Below are positions 1 through 10,435 of a stretch of 64,000 bases of DNA, in pieces. The position numbers and the translations under genes were made by a program. The DNA is from Fonsecaea monophora. Lineage: Eukaryota > Ascomycota > Eurotiomycetes > Chaetothyriales > Herpotrichiellaceae. The DNA lies in assembly GCF_001642475.1 (NCBI RefSeq), contig NW_019173950.1:1-64000 (forward strand). Direction: 5' to 3'. Positions within the stretch are counted from its first letter, which is position 1. Each line of letters opens with the position of its first letter. The notes under the pieces are model-generated. The model was not told where the DNA came from. It saw only the letters and a list, made by a program, of their open reading frames with translations, and made no database searches.

Positions 1-4
1 TCCT

Positions 5-130
5 GGGGACCGTCTGACTATATACCTTCGAGTAATTTACAGGGCCCTACCGGCGCTAGTCCGAAGGCCTTCGGCCGAGGACTAGCGTGACGGTCATTAC
101 ACGTCCTTGGCATTCCTGCCAGTCACAATC
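5..130. repeat. Diverged dispersed repeat, copy A
   Basis: This stretch aligns by eye, with small gaps, to 23312-23435. Shared blocks include GACC-TCTG-CTATA, the CCGAAG-C-TT-GGCC core and CTTGGCA followed by CCCAGTCACA or GCCAGTCACA. Many of the differences are transitions. An old mobile-element fragment or a duplicated regulatory segment would both fit. The window edge may cut its left end. Confidence 0.5.
54..87. repeat. Perfect 9-bp inverted repeat (hairpin)
   Basis: CGCTAGTCC at 54-62 is exactly reverse-complementary to GGACTAGCG at 79-87. The spacer is 16 nt and begins with the self-complementary GAAGGCCTTC. It sits inside dispersed repeat copy A. The stem is not conserved in copy B, so it may be incidental. 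Confidence 0.6.
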
Positions 131-710
131 CGTCCTTGCGCCGCCTGCGCTAGCCCCCAAATCAAGGCTGGCGCAATTCCTGCGGATTTGGATCTACCTT
201 CTCTTCCTACCCGTATACCCAATGTTGCTCTCGATAGCGGGCCCCTATCTTGGCCCTAGGTTCAGCTCGACCATGCCTCGTATTACTATTGCAAAGGAAG
301 CCCCCCTCTGGAATCCCACTATGTCTTTTCAGCTCCCGGATGGTGATTTAGAACGTCGAGTCCTTTCTTTCTACAACAGTACCGAGTACTTTATCTCTTT
401 TCGCTCGCCCACTCCCTGCTCTGCTTGCGTATAATCATTCTTGTCCCCTTGCTGCTTCTCCCATCTACACCCGTGATCTCTTTTTGAACGTCCGCAGTTG
501 CGTACACTAACGGAGAGTCTCGCTGCGCTACAAGTCACTTTTTCCAACGGTTGCCAGGCGGTTGAGGTTTGGCGTTGTCCGAAGTTGAACAAGTTACATC
601 TGTTGCCATCATAAGAAATCGAGTTTCACGACAACTAGGTCACCAATCAATTGTACGGGGGTTAGCGCCCTGCCCGTCCCTCTCGAGCCAGCATTCTTGT
701 TGTCCAATTC

Positions 711-1175
711 ATGTCCACCGTCCATATTCGCGCAATGGATCTCGTTGCAAGAAAAACCCGTCTCGTGATCGTCAACGATGGCGACCACAAGAAGAGCAAA
801 GCGTGGCGAATAGTCATCATTGTTCTCAGCAGTATCAGTCTCCTCCTAACCCTCGTTGGAATTGGCCTCCGTATTATGATACGGAGGCGTGCACGACGCG
901 CCAAAGCCGAAGGAAATAACGAGGGAGAAGATCCGTCTGAAGAAGATCCCGGCCTAGACAATGGTTCTACCCAAGACCCGCCAAAGCACAAAGAACACCC
1001 ATACTACAACAGTCCCGGTTACGAGGCAACGGCTGATCAGAACCAGACTTTGTTGGGCAACGACGAGAGGCCTCCGGCCACGCGCTGGGACAGCGACTCG
1101 AACAGCGCGACAGGCATCCAGCGACCCGAGAGCATAGCTAACTACTACAATGTACCGCCACCCAGGTACGAGTAG
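711..1175 (+). CDS. Small single-pass membrane protein, unknown function
   Basis: This is an uninterrupted 154-codon frame starting at ATG 711. A basic N-terminal part is followed by one strongly hydrophobic segment at about residues 32-54 and then an arginine-rich stop-transfer run (RIMIRRRARRAK). The long C-terminal tail is polar and acidic and ends in PPPRYE. The topology suggests a short N-terminal segment and a cytosolic tail (inference). It could also be the last exon of a larger gene, because this tail composition is typical of fungal cell-surface sensors with an extracellular part, but no convincing upstream exon was found. I do not recognise a family. Confidence 0.5.
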   Translation: MSTVHIRAMDLVARKTRLVIVNDGDHKKSKAWRIVIIVLSSISLLLTLVGIGLRIMIRRRARRAKAEGNNEGEDPSEEDPGLDNGSTQDPPKHKEHPYYNSPGYEATADQNQTLLGNDERPPATRWDSDSNSATGIQRPESIANYYNVPPPRYE

Positions 1176-1881
1176 TGTTATTGGGGCAGCGTGGTTCTTT
1201 GCAAAGAATATCCACAAGATTGTACGAGATATACCCAAGGTGTGCTGCTTCGCTATGGCATACGACGGGAACGATTGCACTGGTTTCACAGAAGACAATA
1301 AGGCAGAAGGAAAACACGACAAGGGCGGGTGTCATGGGCGGCAGGGGTGTTACTACAGGTTGTTCTGGAAGTGTTTTGTCTGAGGGTTGCTATCTCAACA
1401 CACCATGTTCGGAATTCATTCATTTAAAGCGAGTCAAATATTCGTTCACCATTTGGTACTCTCCGTGACCTTGTGATCTTGCCTGCGGCGCCTCTACCAA
1501 GATACCACCCCGATCCCAGTTTGAGATGGGTCAAAGTGCCCTCGAGTTACAACCCGCGTTACGGTGTGAAGCTTCAGAACCACTGGTCGATGTACCGAAC
1601 TACTAATCCCATACAAGTTGAACGAGTGACCGTCCATTGCTACTGGGTTCGCATATCGTGACTTGGGTCCCTTGGTTGATCCGCACCACTCGACGCCGCA
1701 CTGAGGCACAGCATTGTGTCCCTCACTTCCAAGGTTTGGTGGCAGCACAAGCAATAATAGTCGAAGTGCTCCGAGCTCTCGACACGCTCCTGGCACAGCA
1801 CGGTGCCGCTTTTTCAAGACGACCTGCTCGCGACCTCCCCCTTCACCAAAGACACCTCGCGGCGGTCGTCGGACCGAGCCG
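1176..1881. other. Intergenic, convergent 3' flanks
   Basis: Open frames here are short and mutually overlapping, with no coding texture. Nothing specific was recognised between the 3' end of the membrane protein gene and the 3' end of the LITAF-like gene. Confidence 0.5.
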
Positions 1882-2505
1882 CTATGTCCCACCCACTCGG
1901 TTCTGATGTGCCACGACATGTGTCTGGCCCGGGGAGTTTCTCTCGTTCAGCCAGACGGCGACGCACACTCGACAGTTTGCGCAGAAGTGGCGGACGTCCT
2001 TGGTTCCGTTGGTGAGATAGGGGACCGGGGCGAGGACCACCGTGGCGGCGAAGAGGAGTCCGGCTGATCGTCTAGTCCGGCACTGGGAGGTCAGATATTT
2101 CCCAATCTTCTTTCTCAAAAATCGACAGGTGCCAGCAAAATTGTCGGTGGGAAACTTTACCGGGTCCGCCGACCGGCGACGTGCTCGACTCTGGTCACGC
2201 CTTGAAACCCGCAGTACGGGCACTGAATAGGGCCAGGCACGTCGCGCAGTTGGTCCAACGGGATGCACATTCGGTGATCGTGCAGTGGTTGCCCTGGGGC
2301 CTGCATGGCGACGCGAGGCGGGCCGGCGTCATTGTAAGTCGGCGGCTGATCTAGAGATTCTGCCAACACACACACACACCATATCAGCCACGATGATTTT
2401 TTGGACATTCTATCAAGACACGAGGTACTAACCGACTAGTTTCGCGTCGAAGCTCCGCGTGTCCTGTCCTCTCGGGGGAGTTCCCTTGGCGTGTTCCTTG
2501 TCCAT
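1882..2505 (-). CDS. LITAF-like zinc-ribbon membrane-associated protein (3 exons)
   Basis: The exons are 2505-2433, 2359-2161 and 2071-1882. Both introns have GT-AG ends (donors GTTAGT and GTAAAG), and the phases close exactly to give 153 aa. A polar N-terminus contains a PPTY motif at about residue 30. The LITAF domain follows: a CPYC pair (C71, C74), a semi-hydrophobic stretch beginning at SAGLLFAAT, and an HFCANC pair (C121, C124). In this family the two CxxC pairs bind one zinc and the hydrophobic stretch inserts into the cytosolic face of endosomal or plasma membranes. The PPxY motif can recruit WW-domain ubiquitin ligases (family knowledge). Its role in fungi is poorly defined. The fold is clear, and the first exon is the least certain part. 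Confidence 0.8.
2365..2379. repeat. (AC)n microsatellite inside intron 1
   Basis: A run of alternating A and C lies inside the first intron of the LITAF-like gene, just upstream of its 3' splice site. Confidence 0.8.
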
Positions 2506-3341
2506 GGACGGTTTACAGACTGGATGGGGGGTTGAGAAGGTGAAATTTTTTCTCTCGACACACTTGCTTCCGAAGTGTTGATTTCAATGAGGGAGAAGTT
2601 GTCCACGGCGAGGGTGCCTTTGACACTCCTTATATATGTCATCTGTATCCTCCTCCATCTTCTCCTCGAAGTCGAAGATGGGGGGCTTTCTGGCACCGCC
2701 ACAACGGATTGCTCATGTCAATCTCGCAGACGCCGCCACGGTGTAGTAGTACAGAGGCACAAAACCCGTGTTTCGCTCAGCCCTGTATGTCATGCTAGGT
2801 AGGGTGGACTGGGTGGCAGGCAACGAACTTGGCCTCGAGGCTTCTGATTTGCCAGGTCGTCTAGAATATGCCTGATTGGGAATAGCGCGACCGGAAGCTT
2901 TCTCACTCATAGACTCCGCAAACCGAGCCAGATGCCCACAATCCCCGAAATCGAACCAAATCAGGCTCGAGGTCGATCATGTCGGTTCAACACTGGTGGA
3001 AGCAATCTTCATTCGAGACCTTGGACTCCATTTCACAGCCTCGACGAGGAATTGACGACATTTCTCAGGGACGACAGAAGTATTTGCGGGTCGAACACTG
3101 CCCGCATACGCCGCGTCCCGTCTTGTTCTCTTCGAGGAAATCAAATGATCTTGTCCTACCTCAATTGCCAGCGTCGACATTCTCCTGTCTATAGAGACTA
3201 GGTTGTCGTGGCATTGCGTAAGACAACTACAGCACAGATCCCTCGTTATGAGGCCTTGACAGACTGTCCAAAACACAGATACTACTGTGACACTGATCGA
3301 TCAGACGCAGATATAGCGCCGAGGAGCGGTCTTTCAAAGCT
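2506..3341. other. Intergenic: LITAF-like gene promoter and lactamase 3' flank
   Basis: This holds the upstream region of the minus-strand LITAF-like gene and the 3' flank of the beta-lactamase-like gene. Apart from a TATA-like site, no coding exon could be supported. A minus-strand frame from 2910 to 2713 was considered and not used. Confidence 0.5.
2629..2636 (-). promoter_or_regulatory. TATA-like box for the LITAF-like gene
   Basis: On the minus strand this reads TATATAAG, about 125 nt upstream of the chosen ATG at 2505. It supports placing exon 1 at 2505 rather than further upstream. Confidence 0.4.
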
Positions 3342-5271
3342 CTAAACCTCCATTTTAGCCATGGTAACTCTCAATCCAGGGACATGGACACTAGCAACAC
3401 GGCTCTCCCGCCCCACTTTGAAGATAAACTCGTCCAGAGGCTGTCCGCCGTACGTTAATTGGTCCACATCATCCCACGCCTCAGTAGCTTGACCAAAGAG
3501 ACGAGGGATGCCCTTGGAGTGGGTAATACTCAGGCCTGACTCAGGGCTGCTTTCGGTCAGGAAGACCGCGCGATACCTCAGCTCTTTGCCACCCCGGTCG
3601 ATGATGGCGGGATAAAGGCGCACAGACTTAAGAGTCCCACTCCCAGAGACGCGAGAGTAGTCGTTGGCGACCTGCAGAAAATCAACGCCGTAGCTGACCC
3701 AGTTGCGAATCTCGAGACCTGGCCCATTCGAAGGTAGTGTCAATTCCAACGTGCTGCCGCCTGCCGTCGCGTTGGTGACGTTGGCAGAACTGTACCACCC
3801 CAGCAGCCCTCGAGTCTGCGCTTGGCGACTAGAGATGGTACGGAGAGTGTGGGCCGTGACAACGTCAGCCAGGCGGAGAGGCAGCTCGCTGGCCGGCTCG
3901 GACGCGGCGACCAGTTCTGAAATGACGATGCCAAAATCCGGAACCAAGATTAGCCACGAGTTGTAGGCGCCAGTGCTTCCGGATTTACAGTACAGGTCAA
4001 CAACACGGCCGGAAACCTCGGCGCGGTATATTTCCCACGGGGCGCCGACCGAGAGGAATAGTGAGGCGGTATGTGTCCACGGTTTCAACCAGCGCCTCGT
4101 ATCCCCTGATGAGAGCTGCCTCTTGCTCAGGATCGCAAGACCAAAGGAGCAGAGGTCACTGGCGGTCGAGTAGAGACCCCCAGAGCTGCCGACGGTCAGA
4201 AAAAGCTTGCCAAGTTGCTCCGGCTGCGACATTTCACTTACGGTGTCTCATCTCCCAAGTCCTGGGACCAGCCGGAGCTAGTCGTGTTTCCAGGAATGGC
4301 ACCACGGACGTCGTTCGGTGGTTGACGTACAAAGGTCATTTTAAGATCTAACGGGTCTAGTACCAACTGTTGAAGGGCAGTGGCATAGCTCGTGTTTGTG
4401 ATCGTCTCCACGACATATCCGAGCAGTCGAAAGGCATTGTTCGAATACGCCGGTGTGTGAAACGTCTCGAAGACGGCGTCTCTCTGCTTCAATGTAGTCA
4501 TGAAGTCTGTGTCATGTCCCAGTCAGATGAGTTTGTTTGCAAGCCAAAACTATGAAAAGGGCCTTCGAGTGTTCGTCTAACCTGAGCGGGAACAAGTCGG
4601 TACATGGCTGTCATTGGCACATCCAGGGAGGTCGGACGGCGGGATGTTGGGGAGGCCGCTGGGCTTATTGGGGAGCGCTGCCAGGTCACCCAAATTGTCT
4701 AGAGGAAAACAAGAGCGGCCGTCAGTACGCCAAAAGAGACCAGATAATGCGGCAAGGTGACGACCTTACAGTCTCTAGCGATGCCCGCCAAGTGTGATGC
4801 GAGTGCCCCAATCGTGACTTCTGACCATTTTGCTGGAAGCTCGCGAGTGTCGCTTGGCGGTTTGGATGTGGCGAATTCCGGGAGCAAGTCTCCAATCCAC
4901 CGAGTGAAGATGCTGTGGCCCTGAGAGACCAGTATCGTATAGACAGTGAATAGTTTGGATATGCTGCCCACGCGGAAGACGGTGTCGGCGTCGACAATCT
5001 GCTTCGGATCCGTCGAGTAAGAATATGTAAACAGGGGTTCATCAGCATGGATCGACGCTACACGCGCTGCAACCAGCAACGACCCGTTTGTCGAATTCTG
5101 GCAGAGTGCAGAGAGGTCGTCGCTAATTTGGTGGTGATCCAGGGGTGCGTAGATCGTCGGATCGAGTCGTTCATCAAAAATCGAGCCCAAGAAAGTATCG
5201 AAACCTTTGCTGGCGGCACTCATCCCAACTTGGGCGAGCCCTAGCCACATTGCCAGGTTGACGAGTCGCAT
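3342..5271 (-). CDS. Secreted AmpC-like serine beta-lactamase/esterase family protein (4 exons)
   Basis: The exons are 5271-4770, 4698-4582, 4506-4242 and 4185-3342, giving 575 aa. All introns are GT-AG and the last is only 56 nt. An N-terminal signal peptide runs to about residue 20. The serine active-site motif SISK is at residues 103-106, followed by the family block around GIARDYNLGDL. YSN at 228-230 is the second catalytic motif, and GGLYSTASDL lies in exon 4. Class C type folds acylate the SxxK serine. Fungal members hydrolyse lactams, lactones or esters and occur both in xenobiotic detoxification and in secondary-metabolite clusters (family knowledge). The C-terminal 250 residues resemble the extra beta-rich domain of long fungal members. 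A Zn2Cys6 regulator lies 0.65 kb upstream on the same strand. The substrate is unknown. Confidence 0.85.
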
Positions 5272-5916
5272 CCTCAGGCTCGTTGCGTACTCCGATGTGT
5301 GGTAGTTCGAACTAAGGAATCCTTTGGTTGCTCTTGTGCTTTCAATGGCCACAGCGGGAAAGAAATGGGAATCGAACCTCCTGATTCTGAATGCTCGATA
5401 TAATTGTAGAGATGCCTCTCGAGCCTCTGTCCCACGAGCAGAGTCCCGTCTCAAATACATGTTGCGAAAGTGGAGGCGATGCCGTCGAGAAGGTGTGAAG
5501 GCCCACTGCTTCTACCTGATTCGCCATGCCGTCAAACAGTCACGGATTAGGATAGGGTTCCTTAAAAATCTGGCCAGGCACCGGCGTTCAAGAGTGGGTT
5601 GTCTTCCAATTTAGGAAGACATCAACCCCAAGTCGCGCAATAGCTGGTGTTTCCATTGATCCTGTGTCGTCAAGGGCGATGAGAGGGGTTCTGCGTTTGG
5701 TAGGCGAAGCCTTTCCTATGGTATTGCAGCTCAACGGAGCCACTAATTGTACTGCATTCAAATTTGACCGCTCTGGGAGAGTTCCGCTTTGTCTGGCCGA
5801 GGTGATGAGTGCGCAATTTCCAAGGCTAAGGCTGTAAGCAATCAAGGGCCGATTTGGCAGTCTGTAAACAATGGATGGCGTGTCTAATGGCGCTTGTCTA
5901 CTGGCTACGATAGGTA
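5272..5916. other. Intergenic between lactamase-like gene and regulator
   Basis: This 645-bp stretch is the promoter of the lactamase-like gene and the 3' flank of the Zn2Cys6 regulator. Only non-coding-looking frames are present. Confidence 0.5.
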
Positions 5917-7602
5917 TCACCAGTAGACTTGGAAGAAGTGGTGTTCCCATGCCCCTGTCTGACCACTGGGCAGCAGCGCACAGTGCACCACAGAAGAACG
6001 CCGCCGGGGATCAAGGTCGGTGCCAGTCGAATGAACTCGTTTCACCTCGGGTATACGGTGCTGCTCAAGGAATGCTCGGTCAAGGTCACGTTCTTCCAAC
6101 TCTTTGACGACGGCTGCGATTTTGGTCATGGCGGGACCATTCCACACGCCTTCAGTCCACGGGATGGACGACAATAGCTCCATCGCTTCGTCCCGGACCC
6201 AAAGGTTCCGACATCGCGTGGCGGTAAAGAATAGGGGCTGGACAACCCCCAGCCCTAAGGAAAAGAGGGCAGGAGTCGCATCTGACCGACGGTGTTTTAG
6301 GAGCGACTGAGACAAGGAAATTATGAGGCGAAATGAATCGTCATGATCATCGTAGCAGAGCTCGTTAGGACAAAGTGCGGTCGCCAAATATACCTTAGCG
6401 GTCAGATGATGAATGCGGAGAAGGTTTGAGTATGTTTGGGCGTACGTGTTTGGAAAGCTGTCCAGGCGCTTTACAAACTCGTCATAGCTCAGCTCCCATC
6501 GCCGTAAATGTGCCCCTAGGTCCCGGCTTTGACTTGCAATTTGCGGTGGTCGATCGTCCGGGTTCCAGTAGCGATGAGAATTGTCGAGAGTGCCCCTTAA
6601 GAACGACCACAGCCGACTTAGACATGCATAAAGGTGGCGTTGAGCAGTTTCCAGGGATTCAAACTGGACCACATCTCGGCCGTAGTCGTCGTCGGCAGCG
6701 GTGATGGTGTTGGTCGGAAGAAGCGGCGTGAGTCGTGGCACCCAGCCTCCGATAAATGTCGAGCCTTGGACGTCAAGACGCGCAAATGCATGGAAGATGT
6801 CTCCGTCGACTGTTGACCTGCATTGTCAGACGAACACGGCCAGTATGTTAAGGATGTAAACGAAGAGGGGGAGAGGAAGCACTGAGCTCTCACCGGCCAA
6901 GGACGAGCAGACACGCAGGCCATTCTCCAAATGGAGGCGTGCCTCGTTGTAAGCGCCCTGGGCGAGTTCGTAACAAATGCCCAGCAGCGCGCACACCAAG
7001 GCGACCTCAGCGGCATGTTGATCGGGCTGCCGCAGCAACAGCCTCCGCAGATCTCGGATGGAGAGACCGTAGGACCTGAGGCCAAACGTCGTAGCACCAC
7101 CACCATCGCTGCCAGCTGGCCACCGCGACGAGATTTGGAGCTGATGGATTGTGAGCGCGGCCGCGGCGTGGCGCACGCACGACTCCTGGTGAAGTGCCTG
7201 CAGTATCAGGTGCTCGAGGCGTCGCGAAGGGTCGTCGAAAAGTGCGCCGATGACGTGAGAACGAAAGGCATCGAGACAAAAGAGTCCCAGACCCCTCGGC
7301 TTCTCGTCGTGTGGCAGGGTCGACAACGACATCCCAAGGACGGTCGCTGGGGGTTTCCACGTGAGCGAGGGAGCCTCGCGCGGCGGTCGGACCACGACAT
7401 AGCCATCGCAGGTACGTCCAGTTACCGTGCACTGTCGGCAGGCTGGTTTTGTTTCGTCACACTTGACATGTCGAACCCTTTAAACGCATCTCAGCCGTCC
7501 CCGGAACGTGGCCATTGAGGGGAGGGACGGGTTGGTAATGGCTTACCTACAGGTCAAACATCCAAGACGGGACCGAGACGAGCTTTTTCTGACCTGTCCC
7601 AT
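5917..7602 (-). CDS. Zn2Cys6 transcription factor, PF11951-like (3 exons)
   Basis: The exons are 7602-7547, 7477-6894 and 6809-5917, giving 510 aa. Splitting the zinc cluster across intron 1 restores a perfect C-x2-C-x6-C-x6-C-x2-C-x6-C array (C15, C18, C25, C32, C35, C42), which strongly supports this model. The remainder is helical and carries the block ending VDGDIFHAFARLDVQ, typical of the fungal-specific regulatory domain of short C6 activators. It is a DNA-binding nuclear regulator of unknown target. Its start lies 238 bp from the divergent delta-COP gene. The adjacent same-strand beta-lactamase-like gene is an obvious candidate target (inference from position only). Confidence 0.85.
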
Positions 7603-7840
7603 GAGACGAAAGGGTACGACGAGACTAAGAAACGCCCACTCAAGGGTACATAATGCATAACCACAGAAAAGTCAAGATGTGTGGTAGATGGAGGGTGAGC
7701 AAGGGCGGCATCACCCTCTTTCCCGATCGGGGGTGAGATGCCTTGGCGTCTGCGATATACACATCTGGCCTCACTTCTTCCCCCCAATTACCCCGACACA
7801 CCCACTCACTCACCAACGAATATAATCCCCCGTCTTCACC
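7603..7840. promoter_or_regulatory. Short divergent promoter shared by C6 regulator and delta-COP
   Basis: Only 238 bp separate two outward-facing start codons. The delta-COP side is C-rich with CACTCACTCACC just before its ATG, a common fungal housekeeping leader composition. Confidence 0.5.
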
Positions 7841-9412
7841 ATGGTTGTTCTTGCTGCTTCAATATGTACGCGAGGCGGCAAACCGCTGCTCTCTCGCTCG
7901 TTCAGAGAGATTCCCAAGTCTCGCATTGAAGCCCTCCTCGCCTCGTTCCCCAAGCTCGCCGACTCCTCTACACAACACACAACCGTCGAGCAGGAGAATG
8001 TCCGTTTTGTCTACCAGCCTCTCGACGAACTATACCTCGTCCTCATCACAAACAAACAGTCCAATATCCTCCAGGACATTGACAGTCTACACTTATTCGG
8101 CCAGGTGGTCACATCCATCTGTAAGAAAGCCGAGGAACGCGAAATCCTGCGCAATGCATTTGAGCTTCTTTCCGCCTTCGACGAGCTGGTCACCATGGGC
8201 TACAGGGAAAACCTCTCCCTGAGCCAAATCAAGACCTTCCTCGAGATGGAATCCCACGAAGAGAGAATTCAAGAAATCATTGCCCGTAACAAAGAGCTGG
8301 AAGCGTCAGAAGAGCGAAAGCGCAAGGCGAAACAACTCGAACTTCAGCGGAAAGAGGCTGCGCGCTCTGCCGCGTACGGCCGTGGCATCGCACCGAAGAT
8401 GCCTCAGCAACCTGTCTATACACCGCCGACACGGCCAGAGAGCTCTTACGACAGCTACGAAGCTGAAAAGAACAAGACTTCCAACAAGTTCACGGCACGG
8501 TCCACAAAGGGTATGCAGCTGGGCAAGAAATCCAAGACGTCAAATGCGTTTGCACAAGTTCAGCAGGAAATAGGTACGGAAGAGGTACCCGCAGTCGAGC
8601 CTTCAGCGGAATTACCTGTCCGTGGCCTACCTACCGCGAGCACTCACGACGCAACGCTATCCTCTCCGACCACACCTATCCTGGTCACTATTGCAGAGAC
8701 GTTTTCGGCCAAACTTTCGCGCGAAGGCGCTCTGAAGTCTATGGAGGTCAAGGGGGATCTACAATTGAAAATCAGTGATTCAGCCTTGACCAAGCTCGCC
8801 CTCTCCGTCCAAGCCGTCGAAGGCCCTCTGAAAGCCCAATTCCGGACACACCCCAATGTGGATAAGGGTCTCTTCACCAGTCAAAAGATCATCCAGCTGA
8901 AAGACACTACTAAGCGGTTCCCTCTCAACAACAGCATCGGTGTTTTAAGATGGCGCGTGACCGCTCCCGCAGACCACAACACCGACGTCCTTCCCCTAAC
9001 ACTGACAGCGTGGGTCAACAAGTCGTCCTCCGATGGCACCTATACCATCACAATAGAGTACGAACTCACTAACCCCGCCTCGACAACTCTCCGGGATGTC
9101 ACCCTTACCATCCCTTACTCTTCGTCAGAACCCAGTGTTTCATCCTTTGACGCCGTATATCAAGTCACAGGCGACTCATTAGAATGGACCATCGGCGTCA
9201 TTGACGCTGAGACGAGCTCTGGCAGTTTCGAATTTGAGGCCCAGGCGGATGACGATGCGGAATTCTTCCCCATGACGGTGAATTTCGAGATGAGCAGGAC
9301 GTTTGTGGATGTGGATGTGACGGGGGTGAAGCTGTTAGAGGGAGGCTTGGACGAGGAGGTGAACTTTGAAAAGGTGATCAAGGCCCGGAGCGAAGGCTTT
9401 GCGATTGAGTGA
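7841..9412 (+). CDS. RET2: Coatomer subunit delta (delta-COP)
   Basis: This is an intronless 523-aa frame, close to the usual 510-550 aa. The N-terminal longin-type domain (about residues 1-135) starts MVVLAASICTRGGKPLLSRS, the conserved delta-COP beginning. A charged helical linker with KRKAKQLELQRKEAAR follows, then a low-complexity hinge. The C-terminal mu-homology domain starts near residue 283. Delta-COP pairs with beta-COP in the F-subcomplex of COPI and helps select cargo for Golgi-to-ER retrograde vesicles (family knowledge). It is expected to be essential and constitutive. The start is certain because the N-terminal motif begins at the first ATG. Confidence 0.95.
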   Translation: MVVLAASICTRGGKPLLSRSFREIPKSRIEALLASFPKLADSSTQHTTVEQENVRFVYQPLDELYLVLITNKQSNILQDIDSLHLFGQVVTSICKKAEEREILRNAFELLSAFDELVTMGYRENLSLSQIKTFLEMESHEERIQEIIARNKELEASEERKRKAKQLELQRKEAARSAAYGRGIAPKMPQQPVYTPPTRPESSYDSYEAEKNKTSNKFTARSTKGMQLGKKSKTSNAFAQVQQEIGTEEVPAVEPSAELPVRGLPTASTHDATLSSPTTPILVTIAETFSAKLSREGALKSMEVKGDLQLKISDSALTKLALSVQAVEGPLKAQFRTHPNVDKGLFTSQKIIQLKDTTKRFPLNNSIGVLRWRVTAPADHNTDVLPLTLTAWVNKSSSDGTYTITIEYELTNPASTTLRDVTLTIPYSSSEPSVSSFDAVYQVTGDSLEWTIGVIDAETSSGSFEFEAQADDDAEFFPMTVNFEMSRTFVDVDVTGVKLLEGGLDEEVNFEKVIKARSEGFAIE

Positions 9413-10435
9413 CGGAGGCAGACATGAAGACGGGGCCGGCGGCGGACTACTCAAGTTTTGCCCGGTGACTTGGGCATTTGATATCTAGCTAGCGATTGTG
9501 GTTACGAGGAAAGGAAAATGTGCACAATGAATGACACAGAAGGATGTTGTTTGGCGCCGGGGCAAAAAGGGTGCATGCAGGTCACACGCATCATGGCATT
9601 GGCATTAGAAGAGTACGAGGTCCCCAGGACACTGGAGGACACTAGACGATCCGTTTGATGCCCTTCCATCCATACAAGACTTGGACGCTTTCTTTCTCTA
9701 TTTCCATCTCTCTCTTCTTTGAAGACCCTCTTACGTATCTCGTCATGACACGGTGGATATGAGGAGTACAGATGGTACCTTAGTGCCTCTGTATGTATGT
9801 AATGAGATAAGGTGTGATATGATGGCATGTGATATACGATACGACACGATACTCCAAGTGCAAATGGAAGGGAAATTGAAATCTGATTTATTATACTATA
9901 CATACATATACCTGTAGGTACTCTGCCGAAGTACTACTTGTGTGGACAAAACGTATCTATCCATGCATCTATCTGTCCGACCTTCTGTCTACCCATCCAT
10001 CCATGAGTACCGAGTATACTTTCCGCCCTCCCAGCCCCCGAGGAACAACGACGCTTCAAGCATCAATAGATGATCATGGTGTTTTTCTTTGGCATTATAA
10101 TATATTATATGGATTCCCACCAGCCCGGCCACGGTGCGGACCGGTCCATTTTCTGCCGGTGTCGTTCAAACTATTCAGTAAAGTATGGGAGGTATGTACA
10201 TAATTACAGCCAGTGTCCGACAATGTGGAACAAAAATGTAAAGAAAACACTTCGATTTTGGGGTATACCCATGGCCCTCCCAAGAAACGCCCCCTCGGTA
10301 AAATCAATCAAATGTTCGTTCGTGGTTACAGTGGACATTGTAGACAGGCATGTAGACAGCACAGCAACCCATCGTCCTCAGTTTTTGTCTTCAGCTCGAG
10401 TCAATTGGGAAAACTCCAAGTTCTTTTTTTCCAAA
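9413..10435. other. Intergenic, convergent 3' flanks
   Basis: About 1 kb between the 3' ends of delta-COP and the beta-glucanase gene. AT-rich simple sequence with TATCTATCCATC-type tetranucleotide runs is seen around 9950-10005. No gene was recognised. Confidence 0.5.

Noticed and set aside
87..434. 115-codon plus-strand frame near the left edge
   Set aside because: Partly inside the dispersed repeat, odd composition, and no join to the membrane protein gene could be made in phase.
2713..2910. Possible upstream exon (MSEKASGRA...) for the LITAF-like gene
   Set aside because: No good donor leads from it, and the exon at 2505-2433 gives exact phase and a nearby TATA box.
5588..5950. 120-codon minus-strand frame 3' of the Zn2Cys6 regulator
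   Set aside because: Overlaps the regulator's 3' end and has no motif. It is best read as the 3' flank.
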